From contig CARUOB010000051.1 of NCBI GenBank assembly GCA_949076555.1, positions 1 to 22,555 on the forward strand: a DNA stretch of 22,555 nucleotides, given 5' to 3'. Below the pieces are notes generated by a model. It was not told the DNA's origin, ran no database searches, and worked only from the letters and a program-made list of their open reading frames with translations. Each line of letters starts with the position of its first letter. Position 1 is the first letter of the stretch. Shown piece after piece: positions 1 to 7,933 of this stretch. Position numbers and translations under genes: made by a program. Origin of the DNA: an uncultured Lachnospiraceae bacterium (GTDB lineage: Bacteria; Bacillota; Clostridia; Lachnospirales; Lachnospiraceae).

Positions 1-1011
1 GGAAAACCCACACCCACAGCATACAAGCACAGCAAGGGCTTGAATTTGCAGACACCGAGAATAAGCAGGAATGACGGTATGTGGGGAATTTCCACCGTCT
101 GTACTATCCTTAAAAATGAAATGTATATAGGGAACATGGTACAGGGAAAGCAAAAGGTAATCAGCTACAAAGTGCATGAGAAAGTTTCCCCGCCTAAAGA
201 AGAATGGTTTATTGTGGAGAACACCCACGAACCAATCATTGACCGGGAAACATTCGACAAGGCGCAGCGGTTACAGGAACGGGACACCCGCACAGCACCG
301 GGCAAGAAACAGCTTTATCTTTTTTCCGGCTTGCTTAGATGTGCGGACTGCAAACGCTCCATGACAAGACGAACGAGCCGCAAGCCCAACAAGACCTATG
401 TTTATTATGTTTGCAGTACATACGTCTTTAAGTCAAAGGACAAATGCACCCGGCACGTCATAAAGGAAGAAGTCTTACACGAAGCAGTATTGAAAGCCGT
501 ACAAGCGCAAATCTCCCTTGTGGGGGATATGGCAGAGGTAGTAAAGGAAATCAACCGCACTTCTACCGTCTGTACCCAATCAAAGCGGTTACAGCAGCTT
601 TTGAAAGACCGCAGCAAGGAGCTTGAAAAACTTACCTGCGTTACAGATAACCTTTATATGGACTGGAAATGTGGGGACATAACCCGTGCTGAATATACGA
701 GAATGAAAGCCAAGTTTGAACAGCAGGCAGAGCAGGTAAAAGGCATAATCGCCAACCTGCAAACGGAAATTCAGCTATCAGAAAAGGGCGTAGGAAACGA
801 CAACCCTTATCTGACAACATTCTTGAAACATGAGAATGTAAAAAGCCTTGACCGTGGGCTTTTGGTAGAATTGATTGATACTATATACGTCCACGAAAAC
901 AACGAGATTACAATTCAATTTAACTTTGCCGACCAACACAAGCGTATTGTTGAGTTTATCGAAAACAACCAACATAACCTTGAACTGATAAAAGCCAACA
1001 ACGCCGTGTAA
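1..1011 (+). CDS. Large serine recombinase, C-terminal part (5' end outside window)
   Basis: The frame is open from base 1, so the gene starts upstream and the resolvase catalytic domain with its serine is not seen. About 336 residues are visible. They begin in the 'recombinase' DNA-binding domain (motif GMWGISTVCTILKNEMYIGN). A zinc-ribbon follows (CADC, then a second pair of Cys in YVCSTY and DKCTRH), then a coiled-coil-rich stretch (KRLQQLLKDRSKELEKL) and a C-terminal part like DUF4368 (LIDTIYVHENNEITIQF). This order is typical of TnpX/TndX-like recombinases that excise and insert clostridial conjugative or mobilizable elements through a circular form. The gene ends about 55 bases from the apparent element/chromosome junction, the usual place for such a gene. 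A TTG at 40 opens an internal frame but is not the true start. The family is clear; the subfamily is inferred. Confidence 0.9.
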   Translation, partial: GKPTPTAYKHSKGLNLQTPRISRNDGMWGISTVCTILKNEMYIGNMVQGKQKVISYKVHEKVSPPKEEWFIVENTHEPIIDRETFDKAQRLQERDTRTAPGKKQLYLFSGLLRCADCKRSMTRRTSRKPNKTYVYYVCSTYVFKSKDKCTRHVIKEEVLHEAVLKAVQAQISLVGDMAEVVKEINRTSTVCTQSKRLQQLLKDRSKELEKLTCVTDNLYMDWKCGDITRAEYTRMKAKFEQQAEQVKGIIANLQTEIQLSEKGVGNDNPYLTTFLKHENVKSLDRGLLVELIDTIYVHENNEITIQFNFADQHKRIVEFIENNQHNLELIKANNAV

Positions 1012-1070
1012 TGATTAGCGGCGTGTTGGTATCAAATCTTTAGGCAAAGTTGTCTATAAATCTATGCACC
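1..1070. mobile_element. Right end of a serine-recombinase integrative element
   Basis: The recombinase gene ends at 1011. Between about 1064 and 1076 the minus strand changes from a recognisable ABC ATPase reading frame to unrelated sequence with an immediate stop. I infer that this is the element/chromosome joint, with the element lying to the left and mostly outside the window. The exact crossover dinucleotide cannot be fixed without the other end. No long inverted repeats are seen at this end, which fits serine-recombinase elements. Confidence 0.7.
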
Positions 1071-1178
1071 TTTTGCGCCAAGCAGTCCATAAACGCCTTT
1101 TTGCAATTTTATGGAAATGTGGTCGACAGCAATATGGTTTTGATATTGTTTTGATACGCGGTCAATTATTAGTTCCAT
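1062..1178 (-). pseudogene. ABC transporter ATPase, N-terminal 38 codons only, cut at Walker A
   Basis: Reading the minus strand from the ATG at 1178 gives a peptide starting MELIIDRVSKQYQNHIAVD and continuing ISIKLQKGVYGLLGAKGA, then TAG. This is the start of an ABC ATP-binding subunit up to the Walker A loop, normally GLLGxNGAGKTT. It breaks off exactly where the invariant GKT/GKS should follow. The ATG overlaps the stop of the upstream membrane protein (ATGGAACTAA), a normal coupled-translation arrangement, so this was the third gene of that operon. The rest is probably at the far end of the integrated element. Without Walker A lysine, Walker B and the signature motif, the fragment cannot work as an ATPase. 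Confidence 0.8.
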
Positions 1179-1885
1179 GCCAATTCCTCCGTTTGTTTAA
1201 TTGTACAGTACATTTCATAGATCATTCTCCCGACTAAAAAGATGAATAAAACAGACCACCATTTGATGTAAGAAAACTGATATGCAAAATCAGCTATAAA
1301 ATGTAAGCCTGCATTTGCTCCACTCATGATAGCCGATGCGCCCATACAGCTATAAATTGCTTCTTTACTGTGAAAATGGCGTGTAATCCACAAATTGATA
1401 TTCACTGTCAGCAGATATGGAACAAGAAGATAAATCCCTGTTTGGAACAAGGAGAATTGATTGCCAATACAGCATAAGGGGGTAAGGCAGCAAAAAACGA
1501 AAACGTCAAGTGCCCCTAAAATTCCCATTCTCGCAAGAATTACACTTTTCAATGAAAATCGTGCGGACATTTCAAATTCATTCATTCCATATACCATAGA
1601 ACGAGCGTTTTCCGTTACGGCTAACAGCCCAAGAAACGGGATAAAGGCAGATACAATCCACAAGGTATTTTTTTCAATGTAATAAGCGCCGATCCATGCG
1701 GGAAAGAGAAGCAGCACAGAGAGGAACAATGTCCACTTTCGCAAATAAGCTGCCTGCGTCAGAATAAATTGCCACATATTGATTTGCGGTTGAGGCAATG
1801 TCTTTAAAAACCTTGCCTTTTCCTGCTGATTTGGCTTCGGGGCTTCAAATGCTCTTTGTATACTGCGTTTGACCTGCTTATTCAT
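1169..1885 (-). CDS. Membrane protein of a sigma factor/ABC transporter operon
   Basis: About 238 residues. The cytoplasmic N-terminus (about 40 residues, rich in K, R and Q) ends in PQPQINMWQFILTQ. About five to six hydrophobic segments follow, for example FLSVLLLFPAWIGAYYIE and IWIVSAFIPFLGLLAVT-like stretches. I do not recognise a named family. Proteins of this shape often sit between an ECF-like sigma factor and an ABC transporter in Clostridia, where they may act as an anti-sigma or transporter-associated membrane protein; that role is inference. The start is taken as ATG at 1885, nine bases after AGGAGG; a TTG at 1888 is possible. It overlaps the sigma gene by eight bases, and its stop overlaps the ATG of the interrupted ATPase gene. 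Confidence 0.75.
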   Translation of the reverse strand: MNKQVKRSIQRAFEAPKPNQQEKARFLKTLPQPQINMWQFILTQAAYLRKWTLFLSVLLLFPAWIGAYYIEKNTLWIVSAFIPFLGLLAVTENARSMVYGMNEFEMSARFSLKSVILARMGILGALDVFVFCCLTPLCCIGNQFSLFQTGIYLLVPYLLTVNINLWITRHFHSKEAIYSCMGASAIMSGANAGLHFIADFAYQFSYIKWWSVLFIFLVGRMIYEMYCTIKQTEELAWN

Positions 1886-2342
1886 CAAGAAATCCCTCCT
1901 TCTTCAATTCTTCTTTTAACCACTTCAATATCTTTGAGAGTCTGCGATAAACAGCAAAACGTGAAAAGCCCGTAATCTTGCAAATTGCCACAAACCCAAT
2001 TTCGTTTACATATCGCAAAAAAATCAACTCCTGTTCTTCTTGCGTCAGCTTGGATATGATAGATTTTAAAGTCAAATTATTGATCCAATCCTCGGTTGGA
2101 TTGTATGATGCTTCTTCTGTTACATTTTCTAAACTCTCAGCGGTTTTTTTGCGAAAGTTATCTACACATAAATTTTTTGCAATCGTATATAAATAGGGCA
2201 GTTCCTTATTGCTGTCAAGACATAAATCCTGTCGGAAAAAGCGAAGAAAGGTTTCCTGTGTAATATCCTGTGCCAACTGCTTGTCGTAGAGTTTAAAATA
2301 GCAGTAGCGATATATTTTGTCATATTGTTCTTCGATATCCAT
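1878..2342 (-). CDS. ECF-like sigma-70 family RNA polymerase sigma factor
   Basis: A 154-residue protein with the two domains of an ECF-type sigma factor. Region 2 lies at about residues 5-70 (YDKIYRYCYFKLYDKQLAQD followed by ITQETFLRFFRQ, then LYTIAKNLCVDNFRKK). Region 4 lies at about 90-150 (LTQEEQELIFLRYVNEIGF, then the helix-turn-helix ITGFSRFAVYRRLSKILKWL). It would direct RNA polymerase to a small regulon, often including its own operon. The ATG at 2342 is chosen because a TTG at 2351 is only two bases from the GGAGG sequence, while this ATG is 11 bases away. It is first in an operon with the membrane protein and the disrupted ATPase, so the element insertion probably left the sigma factor intact but removed its transporter. 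Confidence 0.88.
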   Translation of the reverse strand: MDIEEQYDKIYRYCYFKLYDKQLAQDITQETFLRFFRQDLCLDSNKELPYLYTIAKNLCVDNFRKKTAESLENVTEEASYNPTEDWINNLTLKSIISKLTQEEQELIFLRYVNEIGFVAICKITGFSRFAVYRRLSKILKWLKEELKKEGFLDE

Positions 2343-2440
2343 GCGCCACAAAACCTCCCTTCATAATGTTTAACGGATTCAGACTGCTATATGTGCGGCT
2401 TATTCAAAATTTTAAAATGCTTAAAATATCTTTGAGACAG

Positions 2441-2478
2441 CAAAACGGCGAGCTGACGGTAATTGCGTCAGTTCGCCG
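2441..2478 (-). terminator. Rho-independent terminator after the YciI-like gene
   Basis: The arms CGGCGAGCTGACG (2446-2458) and CGTCAGTTCGCCG (2466-2478) form a 13-pair stem with one G-U pair and a seven-base loop. On the minus strand the stem is followed by TTTTG. It lies about 30 bases beyond the stop at 2509. Confidence 0.75.
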
Positions 2479-2508
2479 CTGCCTAAATTCTTGTTATCAT
2501 TGATTTTT

Positions 2509-2808
2509 CTACAGCAGATAATTGTTCTCCCGATCAGCGACCTGAAGGGAGACAAGCGTATAGGTTGCATAGCCTTCCGCCACAAGTGGCTCCTGCTGAC
2601 ACAGAGCTTCGGCTTCCTCAAAAGTCTGTGTCTTAAAGATAACCATACCGGCGACACCGGGATAGCCTTTGAGGGGACCGGAAAGTTCCAGTTTTCCGGC
2701 GTCGTCTAATTTTCTCAGATTTTCCACGTGTCTTTCGATTACGGCCTTGGTGACCTTATTGTATGCCTTTCCCCGTTTAATCATCATTACATATAACCAT
2801 TTTTCCAT
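2509..2808 (-). CDS. YciI-like (YCII-related) small protein
   Basis: A 99-residue protein with the ferredoxin-like YCII pattern. It has an N-terminal strand (WLYVMMIKRG), a helix with the conserved His (VIERHVENLRKLDDAGKL), a GP turn (LSGPLKGYPGVAGMVIFK), then TFEEAEALCQQEPLVAEG and a last strand (TYTLVSLQV). Family members are small, often stand-alone putative enzymes of poorly defined function, or domains fused to other proteins. AGG stands seven bases before the ATG. It lies 93 bases downstream of the WYL regulator on the same strand and could share its transcript. A terminator follows. The family call is good; no substrate can be given. Confidence 0.82.
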   Translation of the reverse strand: MEKWLYVMMIKRGKAYNKVTKAVIERHVENLRKLDDAGKLELSGPLKGYPGVAGMVIFKTQTFEEAEALCQQEPLVAEGYATYTLVSLQVADRENNYLL

Positions 2809-2901
2809 CTGTTAACCTCCGTTTTTGTTTTTCCGCCGCTGAAAGCGGGGTGTGGACATATAGGAATTTTGTGAATAAGAAGCTCGAAGAACTGTCTTGG
2901 T

Positions 2902-3810
2902 TTACTGGTAAAGTTTGACAATATCGGCGGCCCGTTCCCGAAGCATAGTCCGTGCCTCCTTTGGTTCCAAGATTTCCACATATTTCCCGAAAGACAGGAG
3001 ATAGTGGAAGGTCCAGTTGTTTAACGCGAGTGGAATGGTAACGTAGTAACTGCCATCACTACACAGCCGGATCTGGTCTTCCTGAAATTCATCATAGAGT
3101 CTGTGGGCAATTTCGGGGGAAAACCGCAGCTTTAAAACCGGATCAGGGCAATGCTTGCTGCCTGCAGCCGTCAGGGAATAGTCAACTGGCAATTCCCGTT
3201 CAAAAAGGTCTGGCAGTACCCGAAGATGCTTGATCCGGGACAGGCGGAAAGTTCTTATTTCTTCTTTTTTTCTGCAATATCCAACGATATACCAGGCATG
3301 TGACTTAAAGACCAGCCGCAGAGGCTCTATGGCTCTTTCTGATTTTTTCAGCTCAGAATTAAAGTAGAGAAAAGTGATCACATGCTTATTGCGTATGGCG
3401 AACTGCAAATCTGATATTTTGATTTTTTCCGTGTCGTCACTGCCCCAATAAGAGAAATCAACCTCAAGCCAGTCGATCTCCGATGTATTTTTAAAAATAG
3501 CGGTAAGTTTGTGCCATGCCATTTCCGCATCTGGATAGTTGACCGCCTGCAGCATCCGCAGACCTTGGCAAATACTCTGCTGCTCTTCCCGGGATATCAG
3601 GGATCTGTCGATCGTGTATCCTTCCATCAGGGAAATACCGCCGCCGGTTCCCTTTGTGGATGTGACGGGGATGCCCGCGACTGACAGCGTATCAATATCC
3701 CGATAGACGGTTCTCGTGGACACACCGAAAAATTCGGATAGTTCCCGGGCCGTTACCTGCCTGTGACTGACAATATAAAATACCATCTGAACCAGACGTT
3801 CAATCTGCAT
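2902..3810 (-). CDS. YafY-like transcriptional regulator (HTH + WYL domain)
   Basis: A 302-residue protein. Residues 1-60 hold an HTH_11-type winged helix (LVQMVFYIVSHRQVTAREL, then SEFFGVSTRTVYRDIDTL), followed by the glycine-rich wing GTGGGISLMEGY. The WYL domain lies at about 130-210, with the ligand-sensing segment IEPLRLVFKSHAWYIVGYCR and the arginine-rich RTFRLSRIKHLRVL, then a WCX-like C-terminal part. Such regulators sense small molecules or nucleic acid ligands and act as repressors or activators. GGAG lies eight bases before the ATG. It is divergent from the aldo/keto reductase-like gene and a perfect palindrome lies between them, so autoregulation and control of the neighbour are plausible. 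The ligand is unknown. Confidence 0.88.
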   Translation of the reverse strand: MQIERLVQMVFYIVSHRQVTARELSEFFGVSTRTVYRDIDTLSVAGIPVTSTKGTGGGISLMEGYTIDRSLISREEQQSICQGLRMLQAVNYPDAEMAWHKLTAIFKNTSEIDWLEVDFSYWGSDDTEKIKISDLQFAIRNKHVITFLYFNSELKKSERAIEPLRLVFKSHAWYIVGYCRKKEEIRTFRLSRIKHLRVLPDLFERELPVDYSLTAAGSKHCPDPVLKLRFSPEIAHRLYDEFQEDQIRLCSDGSYYVTIPLALNNWTFHYLLSFGKYVEILEPKEARTMLRERAADIVKLYQ

Positions 3811-3849
3811 GACGGGAGCTCCTTATGCTTGTGTAATGATAACATGTCT

Positions 3850-3873
3850 AATATGACATATAGCTGTCATATT
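3850..3873. promoter_or_regulatory. 24-base palindrome, probable operator between divergent genes
   Basis: AATATGACA and TGTCATATT form a perfect 9+9 inverted repeat with a six-base centre. It is 40 bases upstream of the WYL regulator and about 70 upstream of the promoter of the aldo/keto reductase-like gene. The size and position fit a dimeric repressor site, most simply for the WYL regulator itself; which protein binds is not shown by the sequence. Confidence 0.6.
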
Positions 3874-3942
3874 TGGTATTCATTTTAATATAACGGATTT
3901 TAGAAGGTCTTTCAATGGGGAAAAAATCAATAAGCGAACGGC

Positions 3943-3971
3943 TTGATAAAAGCAGGGTAAAAGATTATAAT
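3943..3971 (+). promoter_or_regulatory. Sigma-A promoter for the aldo/keto reductase-like gene
   Basis: TTGATA (3943-3948), a 17-base spacer, and a consensus TATAAT (3966-3971). It lies inside the longest open frame (ATG at 3915), which argues that translation starts later, at 4029. Confidence 0.8.
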
Positions 3972-4028
3972 AAATTAACTATATTTTCAATCCGAAACAC
4001 AAAACCAGCAAATCAAGGGAGGATTATT

Positions 4029-5174
4029 ATGCAGTATCGCAGACTTGGAAAAACGGAGTTGATGGTCAGTGAGGTCGGTTTCGGGGGAGAGTGGCTGGAG
4101 CGGCACAATTACGAAGAATGCAAGGCCATAATCGACCGGGCGGACGAGCTGGGCATTAATATTCTGGACTGCTGGATGTCCGAACCGAATGTCCGCACGA
4201 AAATAGGAAAAGCGCTGGAGGGCAGGCGGGAACGCTGGTTTATTCAGGGACATATCGGCTCTACTTGGCAAAACGGCCAGTACGAGAGAAGCCGTGATTT
4301 GGAAAAATGCCGGGAGGCCTTCGAGGATCTGCTGGCACGTCTGCAAACGGACTACGTCGATCTTGGCATGATACATTTCGTCGATCAGGAAGACGATTGG
4401 GAAACCGCCATGAACGGGCCTTTTATCAAGTACGTGAAGGCGCTTAAAGCGGAGGGGAAGATCAGGCATATCGGCATGAGCACGCACAATCCGCTTATGG
4501 CGAAAAAGGCAGCCGAAAGCGGGCTGATAGAGATGATTTTATTCAGCATCAATCCGGCCTTTGATCTTTTGCCGCCCACGGATAATATCGACGATTATTT
4601 TGTGGAGGAATACGAGGACGGATTCGGCGGCATTGATCCGGCAAGAGCGGAGGTCTATAAACTGTGCGAGCAGAACGACGTGGGCATTACCGTCATGAAG
4701 CCTTATGCGGGGGGACGTCTGTTTGACGCGGCACGTTCGCCGTTTGGTGTAGCGCTGACGCCTGTGCAGTGCATCCATTATTGCCTGACCAGACCGGCAG
4801 TCGCGTCTGTTTTGGCAGGATATGACACACCGGAGCATGTGGAACAGGCGGTGTCCTATGAAACCGCCGGGGAAGAGGAAAAGAATTATGCGGCAGTTCT
4901 GGCGAAGGCGCCCAGAAACACCTTCGGGCGGGGGGAATGTACATACTGTGGCCACTGCAAGCCTTGTCCGAAAGAAATTGATATAGCGATGGTAAATAAA
5001 TACTATGATCTTGCCGCTATGCACGAGGAGATTCCCGCTGCGGTGAAGGCACATTATTTGGAGCTGGAACACGGGGCGGACGAGTGTATCGGCTGTAAGA
5101 GCTGTGAAGGCCGCTGTCCGTTTGGGGTGAAAATCGCTGAGCGGATGGAGAAAACAGCAGCGTTATTTGGATAA
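4029..5174 (+). CDS. Aldo/keto reductase-like protein with C-terminal 2x[4Fe-4S] domain
   Basis: A 381-residue protein of the COG1453 type: an AKR barrel (about 1-280) followed by a ferredoxin-like domain. The barrel opens with QYRRLGKTELMVSEVGFGG and keeps VDLGMIHFVD, whose His matches the AKR active-site His. Where AKRs have DTAxxYGxSE, this protein reads LDCWMSEPN, and the usual Lys strand reads RWFIQGHIGS, so the catalytic Tyr and Lys seem absent. The C-terminus has CTYCGHCKPCP and CIGCKSCEGRCP, two cluster motifs. The barrel may therefore act with electron transfer in a non-standard redox reaction; this is inference. ATG 4029 is chosen because AGGGAGG lies just upstream and the promoter is at 3943-3971. 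The neighbouring WYL regulator may control it. Confidence 0.85.
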   Translation: MQYRRLGKTELMVSEVGFGGEWLERHNYEECKAIIDRADELGINILDCWMSEPNVRTKIGKALEGRRERWFIQGHIGSTWQNGQYERSRDLEKCREAFEDLLARLQTDYVDLGMIHFVDQEDDWETAMNGPFIKYVKALKAEGKIRHIGMSTHNPLMAKKAAESGLIEMILFSINPAFDLLPPTDNIDDYFVEEYEDGFGGIDPARAEVYKLCEQNDVGITVMKPYAGGRLFDAARSPFGVALTPVQCIHYCLTRPAVASVLAGYDTPEHVEQAVSYETAGEEEKNYAAVLAKAPRNTFGRGECTYCGHCKPCPKEIDIAMVNKYYDLAAMHEEIPAAVKAHYLELEHGADECIGCKSCEGRCPFGVKIAERMEKTAALFG

Positions 5175-5192
5175 ACTAAAGCATTTTATGTG

Positions 5193-5221
5193 CTGACTTT
5201 ATGAAAATGCAGGAATATAAT
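5193..5221 (+). promoter_or_regulatory. Promoter of the sensor kinase operon
   Basis: CTGACT (5193-5198), a 17-base spacer and TATAAT (5216-5221). It overlaps a possible ATG at 5201 that has no ribosome site, and so supports the start at 5312. Confidence 0.65.
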
Positions 5222-5311
5222 AAGAGTAAGAACAGCAGGCAGGAAGCTGATCGAATCAAAGGCGAACAGCATTTCAGTGTAGTTGGTTATCAGAGCGGAA
5301 CGGAGATCAAA

Positions 5312-7888
5312 ATGAGAAAAAAGCATGATGAGAGTAAGATGGACAGAGGAATTTCATTGCTTGTTTCAATCATTTTGATCTTTCTGTTTTTTGGGGCGGT
5401 TGTCTTTTCCGTCTCGCACAGAATATCCGAAGAGATGGCGGCATCGGCTACCCAGAATTTAAATGAGAGCCTTGACCTGATCAAATGTACGATCGAAGCG
5501 ATTCTGAACAAGGAAGCAGAGTATCAGCGGCTTATGGCGCAGGGGATTGCCGAGATGGAGGAGCCGGAAGAGTACGTTCGCAAGTACAAGAGAAGCGGGA
5601 CGATGATGAAGATTGGGCTGATCAGATCGGGAGAAACGGAGGGCGTGTGCAGTACGGGAGAAGTGTTTACGGAGGAGGGACTGGACTTTTCTACCGGCGG
5701 CACAATCGATGGATTGCCGGTATCACAGTCCTATCTGAATTATATGGGGACGTGGGCTTACTGCATTAAGTGTCCTGTGGTGAAAGACGGCCGGGAAATC
5801 GCAATGCTCTATATAGAGTATATCTATGATTCCTTTGATAAGTCCCTTCCGGAAGGATTTTACAACAAGAAAGCCATGCTCTACATTATGGACGCAGAGA
5901 CGGAACGGTTTGTCTTAAAGCCCAAGGGAATGGGCGAGCGGAGCGCGGGGCATCTGAATCTGAGTGACTTCTACCGGGCGAATGATATTCAGGAAGAGAA
6001 TCTGCGGGAAGACGTGGATGCGTGTCTGGCAGAGAATAAGAATATCATGTTTTATCACGACATCAGAAATAAAGATTCCCTGAACTATATGTGGTCGGTG
6101 AATAATGGCACCCTGTATCTGATCGGTTATGTGCCGATCGACGCGATTCAGCAGGAAGGACGCTCTGTCAATCACAGCATTCTTGTTGTTGTCACAATTA
6201 TGCTCATCGCATTTTTCTTATGCTGCCTGATCTATTATTTAAATCAGAGACAGCAGATCAAATTGAGAAAAGAGCGGGAGGAGGAGCGGGAAATCAGCAA
6301 CCGCAGACTGGCGGAGGCTTTGCAGGCGGCGCAGATTGCAAGTAATTCCAAGACCATGTTTCTTTCCAACATGTCCCATGATATCCGCACGCCGATGAAT
6401 GCGGTGTTAGGATTTACCACGCTGCTTGCCAGAGATGCGGAAAACCCGGATAAGGTGCGGGAGTATACGAAAAAAATTATGGCCTCCGGGCAGCATCTAC
6501 TCAGCCTGATCAACGACATACTGGATGTGTCAAAAATTGAGAGCGGCAAAGTGGTGCTGAACGTGGAAGAGTTTACCTTAAATGACCTGGTATCTTCTGT
6601 GGACGCTATCATCCGCCCTATGGCAGCGGCCAGAGAGCAGAAATTTTTCCTGGAAGTGGCGGGCATCAAACATGAGAGTCTGATGGGTGATGAGACGCGC
6701 ATCAATCAGATTTTGATTAATCTTCTTTCTAATGCGGTGAAGTACACACAGACAGGGGGAAGCATATGGCTGCGTATCATCGGGTTGAAGCAGCGCTCCA
6801 ATCAGTTTGAGCATCTTAGAATCGAAGTGCAGGACAACGGCTACGGGATGACGCCGGAATATCTGGAGACGATATTTGACGCGTTCACGAGAGCGGAAAA
6901 CAGCACCACCAACAAGGTGCAGGGTACGGGCCTGGGGATGGCGATTACGAAAAACATCATTGAGCTGATGGGCGGTACCATCGAAGTGACCAGCGAGGTG
7001 AACAAGGGCAGCCTTTTCCGGGTGGATTTGGAGTTTCGTATTCCGGAGGGGCAGGCGGATAAACTGTTCTGGGAGGAAAAGGGCATTTCCCGTATTCTGG
7101 TGGCGGATGGAGATGCAGGGGTATGCGAGAACATGCAGGCGCTTATAGAGAATGTGGAAGTGGAGGCAGACACGGTGCAAAGTCTGGAAGAAGTGCTGTC
7201 TTTGCTGAAGGCGTGCGATCAGGCGCAAAACACATACGATGTGCTGCTGCTTGGAAGCAATCTCTCGGAAACAGGCACATTGCAGGCAGTGAAAAGAATA
7301 CGGGAGGAAGCGGGGGATGCGCTTCTTATCCTGATTTTGGCAGAGCACGAGGAAGCGGGATTAGAGAACATCCTACAGACAGAGAATACAGGCATTCTTA
7401 TGAAGCCTTTCTTCGCCTCCGCGTTTAAAGAAAAGATAAGGGAAATGCGTGCGGAGCTGACGCAGGCAGGGGAGTCCGACGGAAAAGATAAGAATAACTT
7501 GGAAGGGCTGTATTTCCTTGCTGCGGAGGACAATGAGATCAATGCGGAAATATTGCGCGAGATTCTGCTGTTTGAAAATGCCCGGTGTGAGATTGTGGAA
7601 AACGGGCAGATCGCGGTAGAACGGTTTGCAGAATCAAAGGAAGGTGAGTTTGATGCCATTTTGATGGATGTGCAGATGCCGGTTATGAACGGATATGACG
7701 CCACGAGGGCGATTAGAGAAATGGAGCGCGAGGATGCGAGAAGCATACCGATTATAGCCATGACGGCGAACGCGTTTGCGGAGGATGAGAGGGAAGCGCT
7801 TCATGCAGGAATGAACGTCCATCTTGCAAAGCCGGTTGATATAGATATGTTAAAAAAGGTTATTCGGGAATATACGAAAAGGGAGTAA
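5312..7888 (+). CDS. Membrane hybrid sensor histidine kinase with two receiver domains
   Basis: An 858-residue protein. One membrane helix (about 13-33, GISLLVSIILIFLFFGAVVF) precedes a 250-residue extracellular sensor, Cache-like in size. A second helix follows (ILVVVTIMLIAFFLCCLIYY), then a basic coiled coil. The HisKA box NMSHDIRTPMNAVLGF carries the phospho-His at about 356. The ATPase domain has an N box (INQILINLLSNAVKYT), DNGYGMT and GTGLGMAITK. A first receiver (ILVADGDAGV) has Gly about 648 in place of the acceptor Asp and is degenerate. The second (FLAAEDNEINAE, LMDVQMPVMNG, Asp about 786) looks intact. No DNA-binding domain is present, so output is by phosphotransfer or protein contact. 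ATG 5312 has GGAG six bases before it. It is followed 45 bases later by an orphan solute-binding protein. Confidence 0.9.
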   Translation: MRKKHDESKMDRGISLLVSIILIFLFFGAVVFSVSHRISEEMAASATQNLNESLDLIKCTIEAILNKEAEYQRLMAQGIAEMEEPEEYVRKYKRSGTMMKIGLIRSGETEGVCSTGEVFTEEGLDFSTGGTIDGLPVSQSYLNYMGTWAYCIKCPVVKDGREIAMLYIEYIYDSFDKSLPEGFYNKKAMLYIMDAETERFVLKPKGMGERSAGHLNLSDFYRANDIQEENLREDVDACLAENKNIMFYHDIRNKDSLNYMWSVNNGTLYLIGYVPIDAIQQEGRSVNHSILVVVTIMLIAFFLCCLIYYLNQRQQIKLRKEREEEREISNRRLAEALQAAQIASNSKTMFLSNMSHDIRTPMNAVLGFTTLLARDAENPDKVREYTKKIMASGQHLLSLINDILDVSKIESGKVVLNVEEFTLNDLVSSVDAIIRPMAAAREQKFFLEVAGIKHESLMGDETRINQILINLLSNAVKYTQTGGSIWLRIIGLKQRSNQFEHLRIEVQDNGYGMTPEYLETIFDAFTRAENSTTNKVQGTGLGMAITKNIIELMGGTIEVTSEVNKGSLFRVDLEFRIPEGQADKLFWEEKGISRILVADGDAGVCENMQALIENVEVEADTVQSLEEVLSLLKACDQAQNTYDVLLLGSNLSETGTLQAVKRIREEAGDALLILILAEHEEAGLENILQTENTGILMKPFFASAFKEKIREMRAELTQAGESDGKDKNNLEGLYFLAAEDNEINAEILREILLFENARCEIVENGQIAVERFAESKEGEFDAILMDVQMPVMNGYDATRAIREMEREDARSIPIIAMTANAFAEDEREALHAGMNVHLAKPVDIDMLKKVIREYTKRE

Positions 7889-7933
7889 GAGAAATCTGAA
7901 AGCAGAATAAGAATAGATGAGCTGGAGGAGTGT

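Noticed and set aside
3915..4028. N-terminal extension of the aldo/keto reductase-like frame
   Set aside because: A consensus promoter (3943-3971) lies inside it, the ribosome site fits ATG 4029, and the family similarity begins at QYRRLG.
5178..5210. GCATTTT...AAAATGC hairpin after the aldo/keto reductase-like gene
   Set aside because: Only seven AU-rich pairs, wide loop, no T-run; it overlaps the next promoter.
5201..5311. N-terminal extension of the hybrid kinase
   Set aside because: No ribosome site before ATG 5201 and it overlaps the -10 at 5216-5221; GGAG before 5312 is convincing.
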